64,000 nucleotides of DNA from Harmothoe impar (Eukaryota; Annelida; Polychaeta; Phyllodocida; Polynoidae), in the NCBI GenBank assembly GCA_947462335.1, contig OX381708.1, positions 7,068,001-7,132,000 on the forward strand. The letters run 5' to 3'. Within the stretch, counting starts at the first letter, position 1. Every line of letters starts with the position of its first letter. This document shows, piece after piece, positions 20,552 to 31,860 of this stretch. Position numbers and translations under genes: made by a program. Below the pieces are notes generated by a model. That model was not told the origin of the DNA. It did no database searches and was given only the letters and a program-made list of their open reading frames with translations.

Positions 20552-21025
20552 CAGAGCTGCCAACCCCAAATCCTATAAATCCGTAATCTTGCAGCCAGAA
20601 AATCGTACTATTCGTAATTCACTAGTCCATAATTTGTATTTGAATTCGTAATTCTAATTATAACGAAATTCCCATGAAAACCCCTTACTTTTTTTACATT
20701 GTAACATAAATTCTCCCATTATACAGAAAAATTCTTCTAAAATAGATTTCTACTTTAAAATTAATCGCTTTATAAGCTCTTATAACTAGATTTATCTCAT
20801 GGTTTTAATAGTTTTAGAGGTGATTCACAAATGAGGAAACTAATTTAGGTAGTTTTTTCAGCAGTCAGCCCTCATTTTACCCATTTTTGTGTAGTTTCTT
20901 ATATAAATGCCCTGAAACCTCAAAATTCGTAATTTGGGCAGGGCAATTCGTAATTTCGTAATCAGGCCCTAAAAATGGCTCAAATTCGTAATATTACGAA
21001 AAATTCGTAATAGTTGGCAGCTCTG
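20552..21025. mobile_element. CGTAAT-rich MITE with CAGAGCTGCCAAC ends
   Basis: The left CAGAGCTGCCAACCCC pairs with the right 'agttggcagctctg'. The interior is AT-rich with many 'attcgtaat' motifs. Same layout as 12085-12483, with different terminal bases. Confidence 0.8.
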
Positions 21026-21653
21026 CTAACATATCCAGATGACAGCTTCACAAAAGAGATTCTTCCTACAAGGACCACTTCCTAGCAACAAAGTAAGTGA
21101 TAACACTGAGAACTCAGTCTTTTTCTTTGATGATCCATGCACATGTAAAGTGAATCCCCCACGATTTGGCGAGGCTAACAAAGAGCGAGATAACTGACTA
21201 AAGTACACAAAATGCACGACTCTCGGGAGGGGAGCCTCCTACAGTCCTTGACGGTCCTGTGGTCAGGTATATGTCCTCCAGGGGCCCGTCATAAATGACC
21301 ACCAGAAACTTTAGGGCATATTGTTAACCCTAGTGTATGGTCTGCTTAATGAAGGGTTGTGAAATTGGTGTGAGGTGATGCAATCTAATTCTAATAAGAT
21401 ACATCTCTGATGTGACATTAGCACCACCCAGCATGTGGGCTCCTCTTCAGATGGGGAGATTCACTATACTATGTCATTGGATATTTAGTCATGGTGTATA
21501 GGTCCTCAAACTAGCACTTTGGCTTTAGTAGATTGGAGTGCCTGACATAGGAGCTGTAGCTTCCTAATATTGTGCAGGAGTGAGCGCAGATGTGTTACTC
21601 GCAGATGCTCGAGCAATTCTCCGTTCTTGACTATATCTTTAGTCATTGGATAT
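21026..21653 (-). other. 3' flank of kelch gene 21654 with a partial tail duplication
   Basis: From about 21485 to 21610 the sequence repeats the end of the coding region (homologous to about 21640-21760: 'ttggagtgcctgacat', 'tgtgcaggagtg') with decayed codons. This is a tandem duplication of the gene tail. Confidence 0.6.
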
Positions 21654-23084
21654 TTAGTCAGTGTACATAGCTCCAATAAGTTGGAGTGCTTGACATTCAA
21701 GCTGCAGCTTCTTAAGTGCCTCCTGTTGTGCAGGAGTGCGAGCGGACGTTTTACTCCCAGATGCAGCAGCAGCGGCCACCTTAATCTTTCTCTTGGAGAG
21801 TTTAGGAAGAGCAAGCATTGCAGCAAAGTAAGTCCCTTGTATCGGGAATCGTCCCATGCTACACCCATCGAAAGATTTATCTTGTTCCTCTGGGAAGTCG
21901 TAGATATCTTTATTCAGTTTGTTGAGCGGCCATTTTAGACAGACGCCTTCTTCTGGTTCCCTCATTGTAAAGGGGAACTGCTCCTTTATATTGAGGATGT
22001 AGAGAGTGTTCTCACTGTGATCAGACAGCACAGTGCCCTCTCTTTGCCACCACAGATCTTTGGCAATGAATGCCCGTACATTCGTCTTTGACCACTGGTC
22101 GGTTCTAAGATCGTAGTACTGAAATGCAAGATCGTGACACATGGCGAGAATGGCTGGATCTACGGCGGCAAATGCCATCTCTTGCATAAAGTAAGAGTCA
22201 CCGTCCCACAACAGGGGTGCCTTACGATGCAGAGTGGCTGGCTCCTCATACGGATTGAAGCTATGCATTTCAAGTGAATATTGGTCTTCGTGTCTAATTT
22301 TCTCATATCCCCCAGAGACGTAGATGGAGAAATAGGGGCCAGAACACACGCAGGCGCTGGGGCAATAAACTGGTGTTGGCAGTTTAGTTGACATGACAGT
22401 CCATGTGTTAGTTCCAGGGTCATACCTCTCAATGTCATCACTCAGCCGAGCCTCACCACGACGTATCCTTATAATACCACCTGATACATAGATGTAATGA
22501 CCATCGTGCACAAGCGAGAAAAAACCTCGAGGTATTTTCATGTCTTGCATTTTTGACCATGTTAGTGTACTGACGTCAAATGCATCAAAGGAGTCAAATC
22601 CACCGACGATGAGAAAGTTGTTAAACTCAAGCACAGAAATATCTGGACCTTGTAAAGATGGCATTCCTTCAACATTGATATCTGTCCATTTTCCATCTTC
22701 CTCCAGTGTGAAAATTGATGAGGCCTTATCATCACTGAAGCACACAGGTCGAGGTTTGCTGCGTACACTTGTAGGACGCATCATCTTATTGTGGACTGGC
22801 CGACTATGTATGTCCTCCCCAAGCTGAACGTTTAATTTCCATGACCCGTCAGAATATATCTTCATCTGTTTTACAGCTTCAAGCTGTGCCGGAGTGAGCA
22901 GAGAGAACCGTACGTGGCTCATCGGACTGTCTAAGTGTTGTTTGCGGTTCTTGTAATCCACATCCAGCCAGTCCTTGATGGCCATAAACAGATCCCATTC
23001 ACCGTCCTTCCACTGCTGGACAACAATTAGAAACTGTTCAAAGTTCAGCTTGACATGCCCATGAGCCTTAATATTTGCCTCCAT
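21654..23084 (-). CDS. BTB-less half-BACK-Kelch protein
   Basis: 476 residues. Half-BACK (LNFEQFLIVVQQWKDGEWDL, DWLDVDYKNRKQHLDSPMSH) is followed by MMRPTSVRSKPRPVCFS and kelch blades (FNNFLIVGGFD, IERYDPGTNTWTVMSTKLP, YFSIYVSGGY). The acceptor is at 23140 ('tttacattacag'). In the kelch frame an in-frame TAA precedes the codons for E-Y-I-W-C-N, so translation most likely starts at the ATG at 23084, within what was coding sequence in the BTB-containing relative. The C-terminus is atypical: after an alanine run it ends with a leucine- and glutamine-rich stretch (QQEALKKLQLECQALQLIGA) instead of the usual basic tail. Confidence 0.85.
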   Translation of the reverse strand: MEANIKAHGHVKLNFEQFLIVVQQWKDGEWDLFMAIKDWLDVDYKNRKQHLDSPMSHVRFSLLTPAQLEAVKQMKIYSDGSWKLNVQLGEDIHSRPVHNKMMRPTSVRSKPRPVCFSDDKASSIFTLEEDGKWTDINVEGMPSLQGPDISVLEFNNFLIVGGFDSFDAFDVSTLTWSKMQDMKIPRGFFSLVHDGHYIYVSGGIIRIRRGEARLSDDIERYDPGTNTWTVMSTKLPTPVYCPSACVCSGPYFSIYVSGGYEKIRHEDQYSLEMHSFNPYEEPATLHRKAPLLWDGDSYFMQEMAFAAVDPAILAMCHDLAFQYYDLRTDQWSKTNVRAFIAKDLWWQREGTVLSDHSENTLYILNIKEQFPFTMREPEEGVCLKWPLNKLNKDIYDFPEEQDKSFDGCSMGRFPIQGTYFAAMLALPKLSKRKIKVAAAAASGSKTSARTPAQQEALKKLQLECQALQLIGAMYTD

Positions 23085-23139
23085 GTTGCACCATATGTAT
23101 TCCCAGTGTACTTATTCTGCTGACTCTGTTTAGAAATAT

Positions 23140-23770
23140 CTGTAATGTAAAAAAAAAGAAGAGAGCTTAACGTTCAGCTAGTCGGTGCTGTTTTTACATA
23201 TAGAAAACGGTGTTACTTGAATCACTCAGAAACCAGAGTAAAATGTTGCAGGAGTATCTAGTCGTCGGGTTTCTGAGGTTTGTATGTTCCGATGGTTTAG
23301 AGTCTAGGTGGGCCTTTCTCAGTAAACAGGTTTCACTTTTCACACTTAGTCAAGCTTTAGTACCAAACATGCCTATATAGGGTGCCGCTAGTTATTGCTA
23401 ATATAATAAAGTATTAAGGTAGCAATTACCAAAACCCCTGTGCGGCATGTATAATTGTTCTAAAGTTGCTCGCTATATTAGTTATAAGCTGTATGAACAT
23501 GAATGTTATCATCACGATAAAAGTCAATCGACCTCTAAACATAAGTGAATCATTCCAGCAGAGAAAACATCAATATCGAATGTAGGATTACTCCTGTCCA
23601 TGTACCCATAAACAGTTATCTTGTAATAGATCTGTCAAATCTTGAAGTGGAATTGTCTTTATTAATCTATTATATGATCTGTGTTGTAAACCTGAGAGAA
23701 GCATGTGTTAAGTTGTCAAGGCTGGGGATGCTTAAGAAATTGCACAAAAACTTCATATTTATTTAGAAAA
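23140..23770. other. 5' intron/promoter region of kelch gene 21654
   Basis: Contains 'agcttaacgttcagctagtcgg', the conserved branch-point-like block adjoining the acceptor. No first exon identified. Confidence 0.5.
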
Positions 23771-23776
23771 TTTATT
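23771..23776 (-). terminator. Polyadenylation signal of kelch gene 25020
   Basis: AATAAA on the minus strand, with the conserved downstream block (plus strand 'gaaattgcacaaaaacttcatatttatttag'). Confidence 0.6.
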
Positions 23777-24036
23777 CATAGTCACATTGATCATCATACA
23801 ATCGAAAGCAAAAGATTTCAATGTCTCGCTATCATCAACAATAAACTACTTGTCAACTAAGTTTCCTTCATCTTTTGTTCTGTATAACATCCATCTTTTC
23901 CAAGTAAAACTTGTAACGACAGGCATCGCTGCCAGTAAATGCAAAACAGTTAATACATATAGAACTTCTAACATAATATAATGTAGCTTTCATTGTATGA
24001 ATGTTTGTAACCAAATTTGTCTAATATATATTTCAA

Positions 24037-24634
24037 CTGAGACAATGTCATTTAGATTTACTTAGGACTTGATAAGTTTCACTACGAGATCAAACTATAC
24101 TGTGTACACATGTGGAGCACAACCCTGAGCTGTGTCCAGAGGATATCATAGCTCGATGTAACTGTAACAAAAACATATTACACACACATTTAACGACTTG
24201 ATGAAGGTAACATCCATGATTCATTCATCTTGTATTTCATGTTTGTCCAAGATTCATAGCTCTTAAGCTTAGAGTATTTGTACTAACAATAGGCTTCTTT
24301 GTGGAAGTATTTTAGCATCAACACTTTTTCAGTGATGGAAGACATTCATTTAAAGCTATTTGCGCTATGTATGCAAGGTAGACACAAGCCAAATTTGTCA
24401 TCAAATAATCATGGACAATGAGAGCACTGCCCACAGGATAAAGTACCTGGTAATAAACAGAGGGCAAACTATTTTCGTCGGTTGAATCGCTTTGCTCTGG
24501 CCTTAGCTTTGAATGAAGGAGCAGACACTTTAGGAGCTGGGGTCATCCTTTTGGATGGTGTGGGCATTGCTAGCAGGGCGGAGAGGTAGTCTCGATCAGC
24601 GTAATCCACCCAGCACTCAGTCTCTATGGGGACT
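24037..24634 (-). repeat. Tandem duplication of kelch tail plus 3' UTR
   Basis: This roughly 590-bp segment matches the following 24635-25195 throughout, e.g. 'tactgtgtacacatgtggagcacaacc', 'catgtttgtccaagatt' and 'gtactaacaa.aggcttctttgtg'. The breakpoint falls inside the coding region, at the codons for V-P-I-E-T-E-C, so a gene tail was copied without its body. Confidence 0.8.
24469..24633 (-). pseudogene. Duplicated kelch C-terminal fragment
   Basis: Encodes ETECWVDYADRDYLSALLAM through to the basic RFNRRK end, nearly identical to the C-terminus of the gene at 25020. It lacks all kelch blades and a start codon of its own, so it is most likely untranslated, lying in the 3' UTR of the 25020 transcript. 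Confidence 0.8.
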
Positions 24635-25019
24635 GAGACAATGTCATTTCGCTTTACTAAATCCTTGCTAAGTTTCACTACAAGAACAAAATAATACTGT
24701 GTACACATGTGGAGCACAACCACAGAACTATGAAGACATTCAATTTTGTTTTATGTGACTGTATCAAAAGCTAAACATATTTGTCTGGTAACACCTGAGA
24801 TTCATTCGTTTTGTTATTCATGTTTGTCCAAGATTATTAGCTCTTAAGCATAGAGCATTTGTACTAACAACAGGCTTCTTTGTGTAAGCATTTCAGCATC
24901 ACTACATGTATGCAAGCTGGGCACAAAGTCCAAATATGTGACCAAATAATCATGGACGGTGAGAGCGCTCCCCACAGAATGTTCTGGGACAAAGAAGCTG
25001 GTAATAAACCGAGGGCAAA

Positions 25020-26444
25020 CTATTTTCGTCGGTTGAATCGCTTTGCTCTGGCCTTAGCTTTGAAAGCAGGAGCAGACACTTCAGGAGCTGGGATCATCCT
25101 CTTGGATGGTGTGGGCATTGCTAGCATGGCGGAGAAGTAGTCTCGATCAGCGTAATCCACCCAGCACTCAGTCTCTATGGGGAACTTCTTCACTGGACAC
25201 CCAAGGATAGCGTTGTCCACTTTGCTCAGCTGCAACTTTGCACACACACCCTGCTCTCGCTCGTTCTCCTCCATGGGGTCTTCTCTCTTCTTCTTCCCAG
25301 GCGGGAGGTTTCCACAGATGTTCAGGATGTAGAGGGTGTTCTCACTTGGATCCGGCAGGACGGTGCCGTTTGGGTGCCATTCCCAGTCAATCTTAGTGTT
25401 TTCCCAGGCGTTCAACATAGACCACTGGTCGGTTTTCAGATCGTAGTATTGCATCACCAGATCCTTGCATATGATGATGATCGCTGGGTCTTTCCCGTCA
25501 AATGCCATCTCTCTCATTACATGAACCTCAGAATTGACCAACATAGGTGCTTTACTATGCCAGGTAGCTTTCTCCTCATTCGGATTGAAGCAACTCATAG
25601 CTGAGGAGTGGCCGTCGTCGTTGTAAGGTTTCTGAAACCCGCCGGCTACGTAGATAGAGAAGTAGGGGCCGGAGCACACACAGGCGCTGTGCTCAGCCAG
25701 GGGCGTTGGTAGTTTGGTTGACATGACAGTCCAGGTGTTGGTGCTAGGGTCGAACCTCTCAATGGTATCGAGAATCTTTTCCTCAGCTTCACAAAGCAGG
25801 TCCTGTTCAAGGCCGCCTAATCTGTAGACATATCGGCCGTCTTGTGCAAGAGCGAATTGAAGCTTAATACAATAAGTGTTCATGCCTCGCATTTGTGACC
25901 AGGTGGATGTGCTGGCATCAAACACAGGCCATAGTTGTTCCGTGCCACCAATAATGAGGCAGTTGTTGAACTCGAGCAGAACATATTCACTGTGAGGTTC
26001 AAACTGTAACTGCGTGGGAACATCAACGGCTTTCCAAGATCCGTCTTCCTTCAGTGTATGCATGCTACCGGGGGACTCTTCACTGAAGCACACAGGTCGA
26101 GGTTTGCTCCGTATGCTGGTAGGCCGCATCATCTTCTTGAGAACTGGCTGCTTGTGATAATTCTCACCAAGTTGAACGTTGTCCTGCAAGGAGCCGTCAG
26201 AATACATCTTCATCTTCTTTACAGCCTCGAGCTGTGCCGGAGTGAGCAGAGAGAACCGTACGTGGCTCATCAGACTGTTCAAGTGCTGTTTGCGGTTCTC
26301 GTAATCCACATCCAGCCAATCCTTGATGGTCATGAACAGATCCCATTCACCGTCCATCCACTGCTCGATCGGGACTAGAAGCTGTTCATAGGTCAGCTTG
26401 GTATGCTCCTGAGCCTTTAAAGCCTCCTCCATTTTGGTCGCCAT
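25020..26444 (-). CDS. BTB-less half-BACK-Kelch protein
   Basis: 474 residues. Half-BACK (LTYEQLLVPIEQWMDGEWDL, DWLDVDYENRKQHLNSLMSH), MMRPTSIRSKPRPVCFS, then blades with FNNCLIIGGTEQ, YVYRLGGLEQ, IERFDPSTNTWTVMSTKLP and YFSIYVAGGF. A charged insertion (PPGKKKREDPMEENEREQ) lies near the last blade. The tail is basic (KAKARAKRFNRRK). The acceptor is at 26527. The codon after G-E, at the position of Y in the EYITTN motif of the full-length gene, is TAA, and the ATG follows immediately, so the start is forced. It belongs to the same recent branch as 32222, because both share 'gatatcctgatacct' in the 5' UTR. Confidence 0.87.
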   Translation of the reverse strand: MATKMEEALKAQEHTKLTYEQLLVPIEQWMDGEWDLFMTIKDWLDVDYENRKQHLNSLMSHVRFSLLTPAQLEAVKKMKMYSDGSLQDNVQLGENYHKQPVLKKMMRPTSIRSKPRPVCFSEESPGSMHTLKEDGSWKAVDVPTQLQFEPHSEYVLLEFNNCLIIGGTEQLWPVFDASTSTWSQMRGMNTYCIKLQFALAQDGRYVYRLGGLEQDLLCEAEEKILDTIERFDPSTNTWTVMSTKLPTPLAEHSACVCSGPYFSIYVAGGFQKPYNDDGHSSAMSCFNPNEEKATWHSKAPMLVNSEVHVMREMAFDGKDPAIIIICKDLVMQYYDLKTDQWSMLNAWENTKIDWEWHPNGTVLPDPSENTLYILNICGNLPPGKKKREDPMEENEREQGVCAKLQLSKVDNAILGCPVKKFPIETECWVDYADRDYFSAMLAMPTPSKRMIPAPEVSAPAFKAKARAKRFNRRK

Positions 26445-26526
26445 TTATTCCCAGCAAAGTCTGGCTGTCGATTTGTTGTGGTGTGCCTCAAAGGTATCAG
26501 GATATCGAAGCAGTCTCAGAAACGGG

Positions 26527-27181
26527 CTGAAAATAGAAAAGAGAAAAGCAGACTGAACAACTAGTCAGATGTCAGCATGCACATTATAGGTGGGCATGCA
26601 CATTATAATGGTATCAGCATATCAAAGCAATCTGAGAAACAGGCTGAAAAACAGAGAAAGAGCAACCAACTTAACAGCTATTCAGCCCTCTAAACTGAGG
26701 CGTAGACTTCAATCAACCTGAACATCCTATTAATCAGCCAAGAAGACAGATTAGGGCTTTGCCTAGCTTCCTATGATGCTAGGTTTTCTGAACTCTCTAA
26801 TCCTTACGGCAGCACCTGAAGTCTCGCATAACAGCAACATTAGTGGAAAACCGCTGCTACCCGAAGGTGCTGCCTACCAATTGGCTTCACCCACTTGAAA
26901 ACATATATATTTCTGGAGCAATTAAATATCATTCTTTATGGAAACTTGTGTTGCCTTGTCAGCAAAATGTAAAATTCTGCATCCAATATACATCTTATAC
27001 TCCTTAGTTACTAACCAAGGGTAGCACCTAGGTACTCATTATGCTGCCCAAGGGTAGCACCGGCAGTAGGGGCACATAACCATTGCATTGGCCTGGTGGT
27101 TAAGTCAAAACCACATTATTCAAGTCTGGAAGTTAAAGGGTTCAAAGAGATTGCACACAAACTCAAGATCTATTTAGACAG
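26527..27181. other. 5' region of kelch gene 25020
   Basis: The intron end is locally duplicated ('tatcagcatatcaaagcaatctgagaaacaggctgaaaa' repeats the acceptor block at about 26498-26535). No first exon recognised. Confidence 0.55.
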
Positions 27182-27187
27182 TTTATT
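27182..27187 (-). terminator. Polyadenylation signal of kelch gene 28489
   Basis: AATAAA on the minus strand in the conserved module ('agattgcacacaaactcaagatctatttagacagtttatttgg'). Confidence 0.6.
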
Positions 27188-27668
27188 TGGACCTTTAAAC
27201 ACCAGGTATTAACATTGGTGAATAAAACCTAACCAAATAATGTATATACACCTGTTTGGTGGACATAACTTCAACAGTTCTATAAAATAAGTTTAATGTA
27301 CAAAGGTGCATGACTGTCTATAAACCTGGTGACAGCAAATTAGTCTTTACAGATTCCTACAAAAAAAAAAGAAGAGACAAATTAGACTAGTATAACCTAA
27401 AATAATATAATCCTTATTTTGATCCTGTTTCAAGTTATCATTACAATAATTTTCAATCTTGCAGAAATTAGCACCTGTACTATCACATGCATTAAGCAAT
27501 GCTGGGATGTTATTACAGTTTAAGGTTGATTTCTTTGTCGGGACTCACATTCATCACTTTCAAAAGCACATCAAGTTTTCTGAGTACGATCTATAATCAA
27601 AGTCCAACCTGGCAGGTGATGGGCATAGACAAGATAAGCTTCACTTACAAGTATCTGTAACAAGCTGG

Positions 27669-28015
27669 TACCGTAAAACCTCGCGTATAAGCATAACTCG
27701 CATACAAGCCGCACCCAAACAATAATTCTATCATATAAACCCATGATACATGCCAAGGTAACCTGACTGTAATACCGGTTACAAATCTAATGAATATCAT
27801 GAAGATGGTTATGATTTGTTAAATAAAAAAACAAAACAAAAAAAAGAAGACTTTGGGCCGATCATTTAAGCCGCACCAGCGATCTGATTCTGATGACTTT
27901 TATACTGTACTAAAGGAGCAAAAACTCGCGTATAAGCCGCACCCTGACTATGTGCCGATCCTATAAGCCGCACTGGCGATCTGATTCGCGTATAAGCCGC
28001 GGAGGTTTTACGGTA
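27669..28015. mobile_element. MITE with TACCGTAAAACCTC ends
   Basis: The left TACCGTAAAACCTCGCG and right 'gaggttttacggta' are inverted. The interior repeats 'gcgtataagccgcac' directly and in inverse. No coding capacity. It lies in the 3' UTR of kelch gene 28489. Confidence 0.8.
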
Positions 28016-28140
28016 GTTAACATGTACAGGATATGTGTCGCATCACACACAAATTTCTGAGACAAAATAGGCTTCACCCGCACACATACGGTTTGATCAC
28101 AAGCTTGGCTTCACACATCTAGTAGCCTTTGTAGCAGCAA

Positions 28141-28488
28141 AGTTCTCAATGATATTCAGTACCTTGAGGGTATTCTCACTCAGTCAGGATGTCACTATTG
28201 CAGTGAATCTCCCACTCAATAAACATGGGACAGAATGAGAGGTATACACATGATGCCGTCATAGACTTCATGCTAACAAACCACGCATTTACGTCTATGA
28301 CATTACGTCTCGGATTAGGACATCAATTTATGTCAACATCTTTGTATCAGGGAAGTTCTTATTGATATTCAGAACATAGTGTAATCTCACTTAAAATGCC
28401 ATTGCTTCGCATCTACCAGTCCATAAACATGGGGCGGAATAAGAGGTATACACATGACACTGCTATTAAGTTCACGCTAAGAAACCAT
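28141..28488 (-). pseudogene. Two decayed copies of a kelch tail segment
   Basis: At 28141-28310 and 28350-28488 a segment resembling the codons for ENTLYVLNI (plus strand 'gatattcag.ac...gagggtattctcact') is joined to 'aaacatggg.c.gaat.agaggtatacacatgac' and the sequence around the gene's stop. A third copy is at 35330-35496. These are repeated partial duplications of the gene end with internal deletion. Confidence 0.6.
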
Positions 28489-30096
28489 CTATTTACGTCG
28501 ATGAGAGTGCTTCTTTTTAGCCTTAGCTTTAGACTTGGATGAGGGAGCAGTGTTAAGTATACTGTCAGTTACTTCATGAATGGGAATCATTCTCTTGGAT
28601 GGTGCGGGTATCGCCAACATGGCAGCAAAGTAGTGTCTTTCAGCATCGTCTTCCCAGCATTCAGTCTTTAGGGGGAATGTATCCACCCGACGCCCTACGA
28701 TAGCTCTTTTCACCTTGTTCATTGTCCACTTTTGGCAAACTCCCTTCGCAGGCTCATTCTTTGTATCAGGCAACTTCCCAATGACATTGAGTATATAGAA
28801 TGTATTCTCATATGGATCACACAGGACACTACCTTTGGGATGCATCTTCAAGTTAATTTTTCTGTCTGCCCGAGCATTCAAAAGAGACCACTGGTCGGTT
28901 TTCAGGTCATAGTGCTGAATCACCAGATTACACATAACAATGATTGCTGGATTGTTGCCGTTAAATGCCATTTCTCGCATCACATCGGAGTCAGCATGGA
29001 TCAACATGGGTGCCTTGCTATGCCAGTTGGCTTTCTCTGTATATGGATTGAAACAATTCAATACCGGTGAAAAGCCACCTTTATCGTACGGTTCCGGATA
29101 TCCCCCAGCTACATAGATGGAGAAGTAGGGCCCAGAGCACACACAGGCGCTAAGGCTACACAGAGGAACTGGTAGCTTAGTTGTCATTGTAGTCCATGTG
29201 TTGGTTCCTGGGTCATATCTTTCAATTGTATCAAGAACTGTTATATCCTGAATGCAACTATCCTGAGAGTCACTATCTTGAGAGTCGGCATCATGAGAGT
29301 CACCATCTTGAGACTCACCATCTTGAGAGTCAGTACCTTGAGGGTTACAATGTTGACAGTCACAATCCTGAGAGTCACAATCCTGAGAGTCACTATACAC
29401 AGAGTCACTTTTTGAATTTATGTCGACTCCACCTAATACATAAATGTATCTGTCATCATGCACAAGGGCATAGACTAATCTGCATTTATTTTCCATGCGT
29501 TGCATGTCGGACCATGTAAATGTGCTCGTGTCAAACAAGTGCCACTGGTTGTCACCCCCCTGTACAACAAGACAGTTATTAAACTCCAGCACTGCATTGA
29601 TTCCACTTTTAAATTGTGGAGTTTCTGGAATATCTATTTTCTTCCAAGATCCATCCTCTTCCAGCGTATAAGTGGCAGGGCTCTCTTTACTAAAGCAAAC
29701 GGGTTTGGGTTTGCTGCGGACACTGGTGGGCCGCATCATCCTTCTGTGGACTGGTCGATTATGATAGTCCTCCCCAAGCTGAACGTTATATTTCCAGGAG
29801 CCATCAGAATACATCTTCATTTTCTTCACAGCCTCAAGTTGTGACGGAGTGAGCAGCGAGAACAGAACAAAGCTCATTAAACTGTCCAAGTGCTGTTTGC
29901 GGTTCTCGTAATCCACATCCAGCCAATCTCTGATGGTGAGAAACAGATCCCATTCACCGTCTATCCACTGCTCAATAGGGACTAGAAGTTCTTCATATGT
30001 CTTCTTGGCAAAGTCATTAATCTTAAACGTCTCCTTCATATTGGTTGTTATACCAGGTATGTGCAGGCACAGCTTCGTTGGTGTAAGATTCAGCAT
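28489..30096 (-). CDS. BTB-less half-BACK-Kelch protein with DSQ repeat insert
   Basis: 535 residues from the ATG at 30096. Half-BACK (TYEELLVPIEQWIDGEWDLF) at about 33-90, the MMRPTSVRSKPKPVCFS linker at about 120-136, then kelch blades (YIYVLGGVD, IERYDPGTNTWTTMTTKLP, YFSIYVAGGY). The tail is very basic (KSKAKAKKKHSHRRK). Between two blade strands, residues 229-284 form an acidic S/D/Q-rich insert. The acceptor is just above 30146. The exon start 'gtagtttctggcagcacagg' is homologous to the coding exon start at 52536, but stops follow in the kelch frame, so that stretch is now 5' UTR. Confidence 0.87.
   Translation of the reverse strand: MLNLTPTKLCLHIPGITTNMKETFKINDFAKKTYEELLVPIEQWIDGEWDLFLTIRDWLDVDYENRKQHLDSLMSFVLFSLLTPSQLEAVKKMKMYSDGSWKYNVQLGEDYHNRPVHRRMMRPTSVRSKPKPVCFSKESPATYTLEEDGSWKKIDIPETPQFKSGINAVLEFNNCLVVQGGDNQWHLFDTSTFTWSDMQRMENKCRLVYALVHDDRYIYVLGGVDINSKSDSVYSDSQDCDSQDCDCQHCNPQGTDSQDGESQDGDSHDADSQDSDSQDSCIQDITVLDTIERYDPGTNTWTTMTTKLPVPLCSLSACVCSGPYFSIYVAGGYPEPYDKGGFSPVLNCFNPYTEKANWHSKAPMLIHADSDVMREMAFNGNNPAIIVMCNLVIQHYDLKTDQWSLLNARADRKINLKMHPKGSVLCDPYENTFYILNVIGKLPDTKNEPAKGVCQKWTMNKVKRAIVGRRVDTFPLKTECWEDDAERHYFAAMLAIPAPSKRMIPIHEVTDSILNTAPSSKSKAKAKKKHSHRRK
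29245..29412 (-). repeat. Coding DSQDx pentapeptide repeat
   Basis: A 15-bp-period repeat inside the kelch gene encoding DSQDCDSQDC-type units, with a core of Asp-Ser-Gln-Asp-X. It sits in a loop between YIYVLGGVD and TVLDTIERYDPG. Equivalent inserts are at 32978-33157 and 36259-36393, but with different unit order. Confidence 0.85.
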
Positions 30097-30146
30097 ATAA
30101 AAGCACTCTCCCTTTTATACTCAGGACCTGTGCTGCCAGAAACTAC

Positions 30147-31860
30147 CTGAAAGAAAAAGGAGAAGGCTTAACAGCTAGACAGGTGTACGCTATCAAGATA
30201 TGAACATGTCTTTATTTTTCAAATCACAGGTTAAAAACAGGTGCTATATGTTATGACAAATAAAATGAAGAATCAATGTCGATTTTCAAAATCAACTTAT
30301 AAGCACATAATGAATGAGAGATAAAGATGAGAAAATAAACAGGTGAGATGAAGATGATTACACATTACAAGTTTAAAAATGTAGAGAACCATGTTCTTTG
30401 ACCTAGAACAGGCACAAGACTGTTGAAAAAAAATCCAAGAAGCAGTCAAAACCTGTTGTCCAGCGGACATTTAAGATAATGCATGGTATGGAGCTCTTCC
30501 AGAGACTAAAACGCGCCCCCCCCTCCAACCGCTATCAATTCTTTTAAATAGGACCTGTACAAATCACAAATTAGTGTTTGTAGCACAGAATTCAGTCTTC
30601 TTCAGGTATGATGCTTAAACAGAAGTTTGGACAGGTTTGAGTTTGGGTTTCTGTTTGTTGTAATATTTTTACATCAGCCAATAACTCATATTTGAGTCAC
30701 ATTTTACAGCACATGTTTAGGCACTTGGAAGAACCGCACTGCAGGGCTCAAACCAGCAGTCACAGGTGGCACACTAAAATTGGCACCCTTATGAGTGCCT
30801 GTCTGAAATGACTCTATTCGTTTTTGCTCCTATTCAGCCCCTATTAGAGATAACAGAGCATGCACTAGCTTATTGGAAAGCTCTTTTAGCCGGCTATCCG
30901 CTACTTATCATTGGGAATATATTTAATTGTAAGTCCTAATATGGCAATTATCCAAATGTAAAGGTCAACTTTATCTAAGCGAATTTCATTGAAATATTCA
31001 TGGCCCCTTTGTATTAACATGCGGCCCTCCTTCTACATATCAATAGTATGCTACATGTCCGTTTCCAGCCTCCTGCGTGGAATCCCAAGAGGTTTCCTGC
31101 ATTCCCCTAAATTAGTCATGTTCTGTCTTGATATACCAGTCTGGGTATCCCTATGTAAGCCTATTGGTAAGATGTTAGATCCTAACACCAGATGTCACCG
31201 GTGAGTATGGTTGAGACCTAATCTGTGGTCTCACCACCTGTGTCTGGTATCACTGTTCACTTTAATCAATAAAAGAATGTGCTATACAAGTCACATATTG
31301 TAGGATTCGGGTTTAATCAGTGAGATATATGTACACAAGTAACATTGTAACATTGTGCAAGCCTGTTATGTCATGTTACCTTGCAATTAAAGAGAGAACA
31401 GAGTGTCTCTAGTAGTTGGTGCCAATTTGCCACACCAGGCTGTGTACATTTGTATAGCACCAGCTTGCTTCTGCATCCTATGCATGTTCTGGTTGATTTC
31501 TTCACTTCTACTTAAGATACAAATGTAATTCCAAATGTTCTGAGAGGGAGTCAATGTGCTCTATCACATGATTAGTCAGAATATATTGTAACCGTTTAAA
31601 TTTTTTTATCCAAGTGCCTAACATGTTTAAATGTAGGAAAACTTGTTCCTCGACTCATTCTGGGCTTTGGGGTTTGCAGATCAGAATTCAGTGCTTAAAA
31701 CTTGAGACTTGGTAATACCATGTACGAACGTTAAATTGGCCATTCATAATGAAAGTCAATCACACTTTTAACATCCCATTAAACATCAAAAGACATATAA
31801 CGAGGACTTGTTAGACTCTTGAAAGAGATTGCACAAAAACTACAGATGTATTTAGACAAG
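30147..31860. other. 5' region of kelch gene 28489 and intergenic DNA
   Basis: No gene. 30425-30640 is homologous to the flanks of the LTR element at 37210-37325 and 42372-42540 ('aatccaagaagc.gt.aaaa', 'ctgttgtccag'), showing that the intergenic DNA was duplicated together with the gene. Confidence 0.55.
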
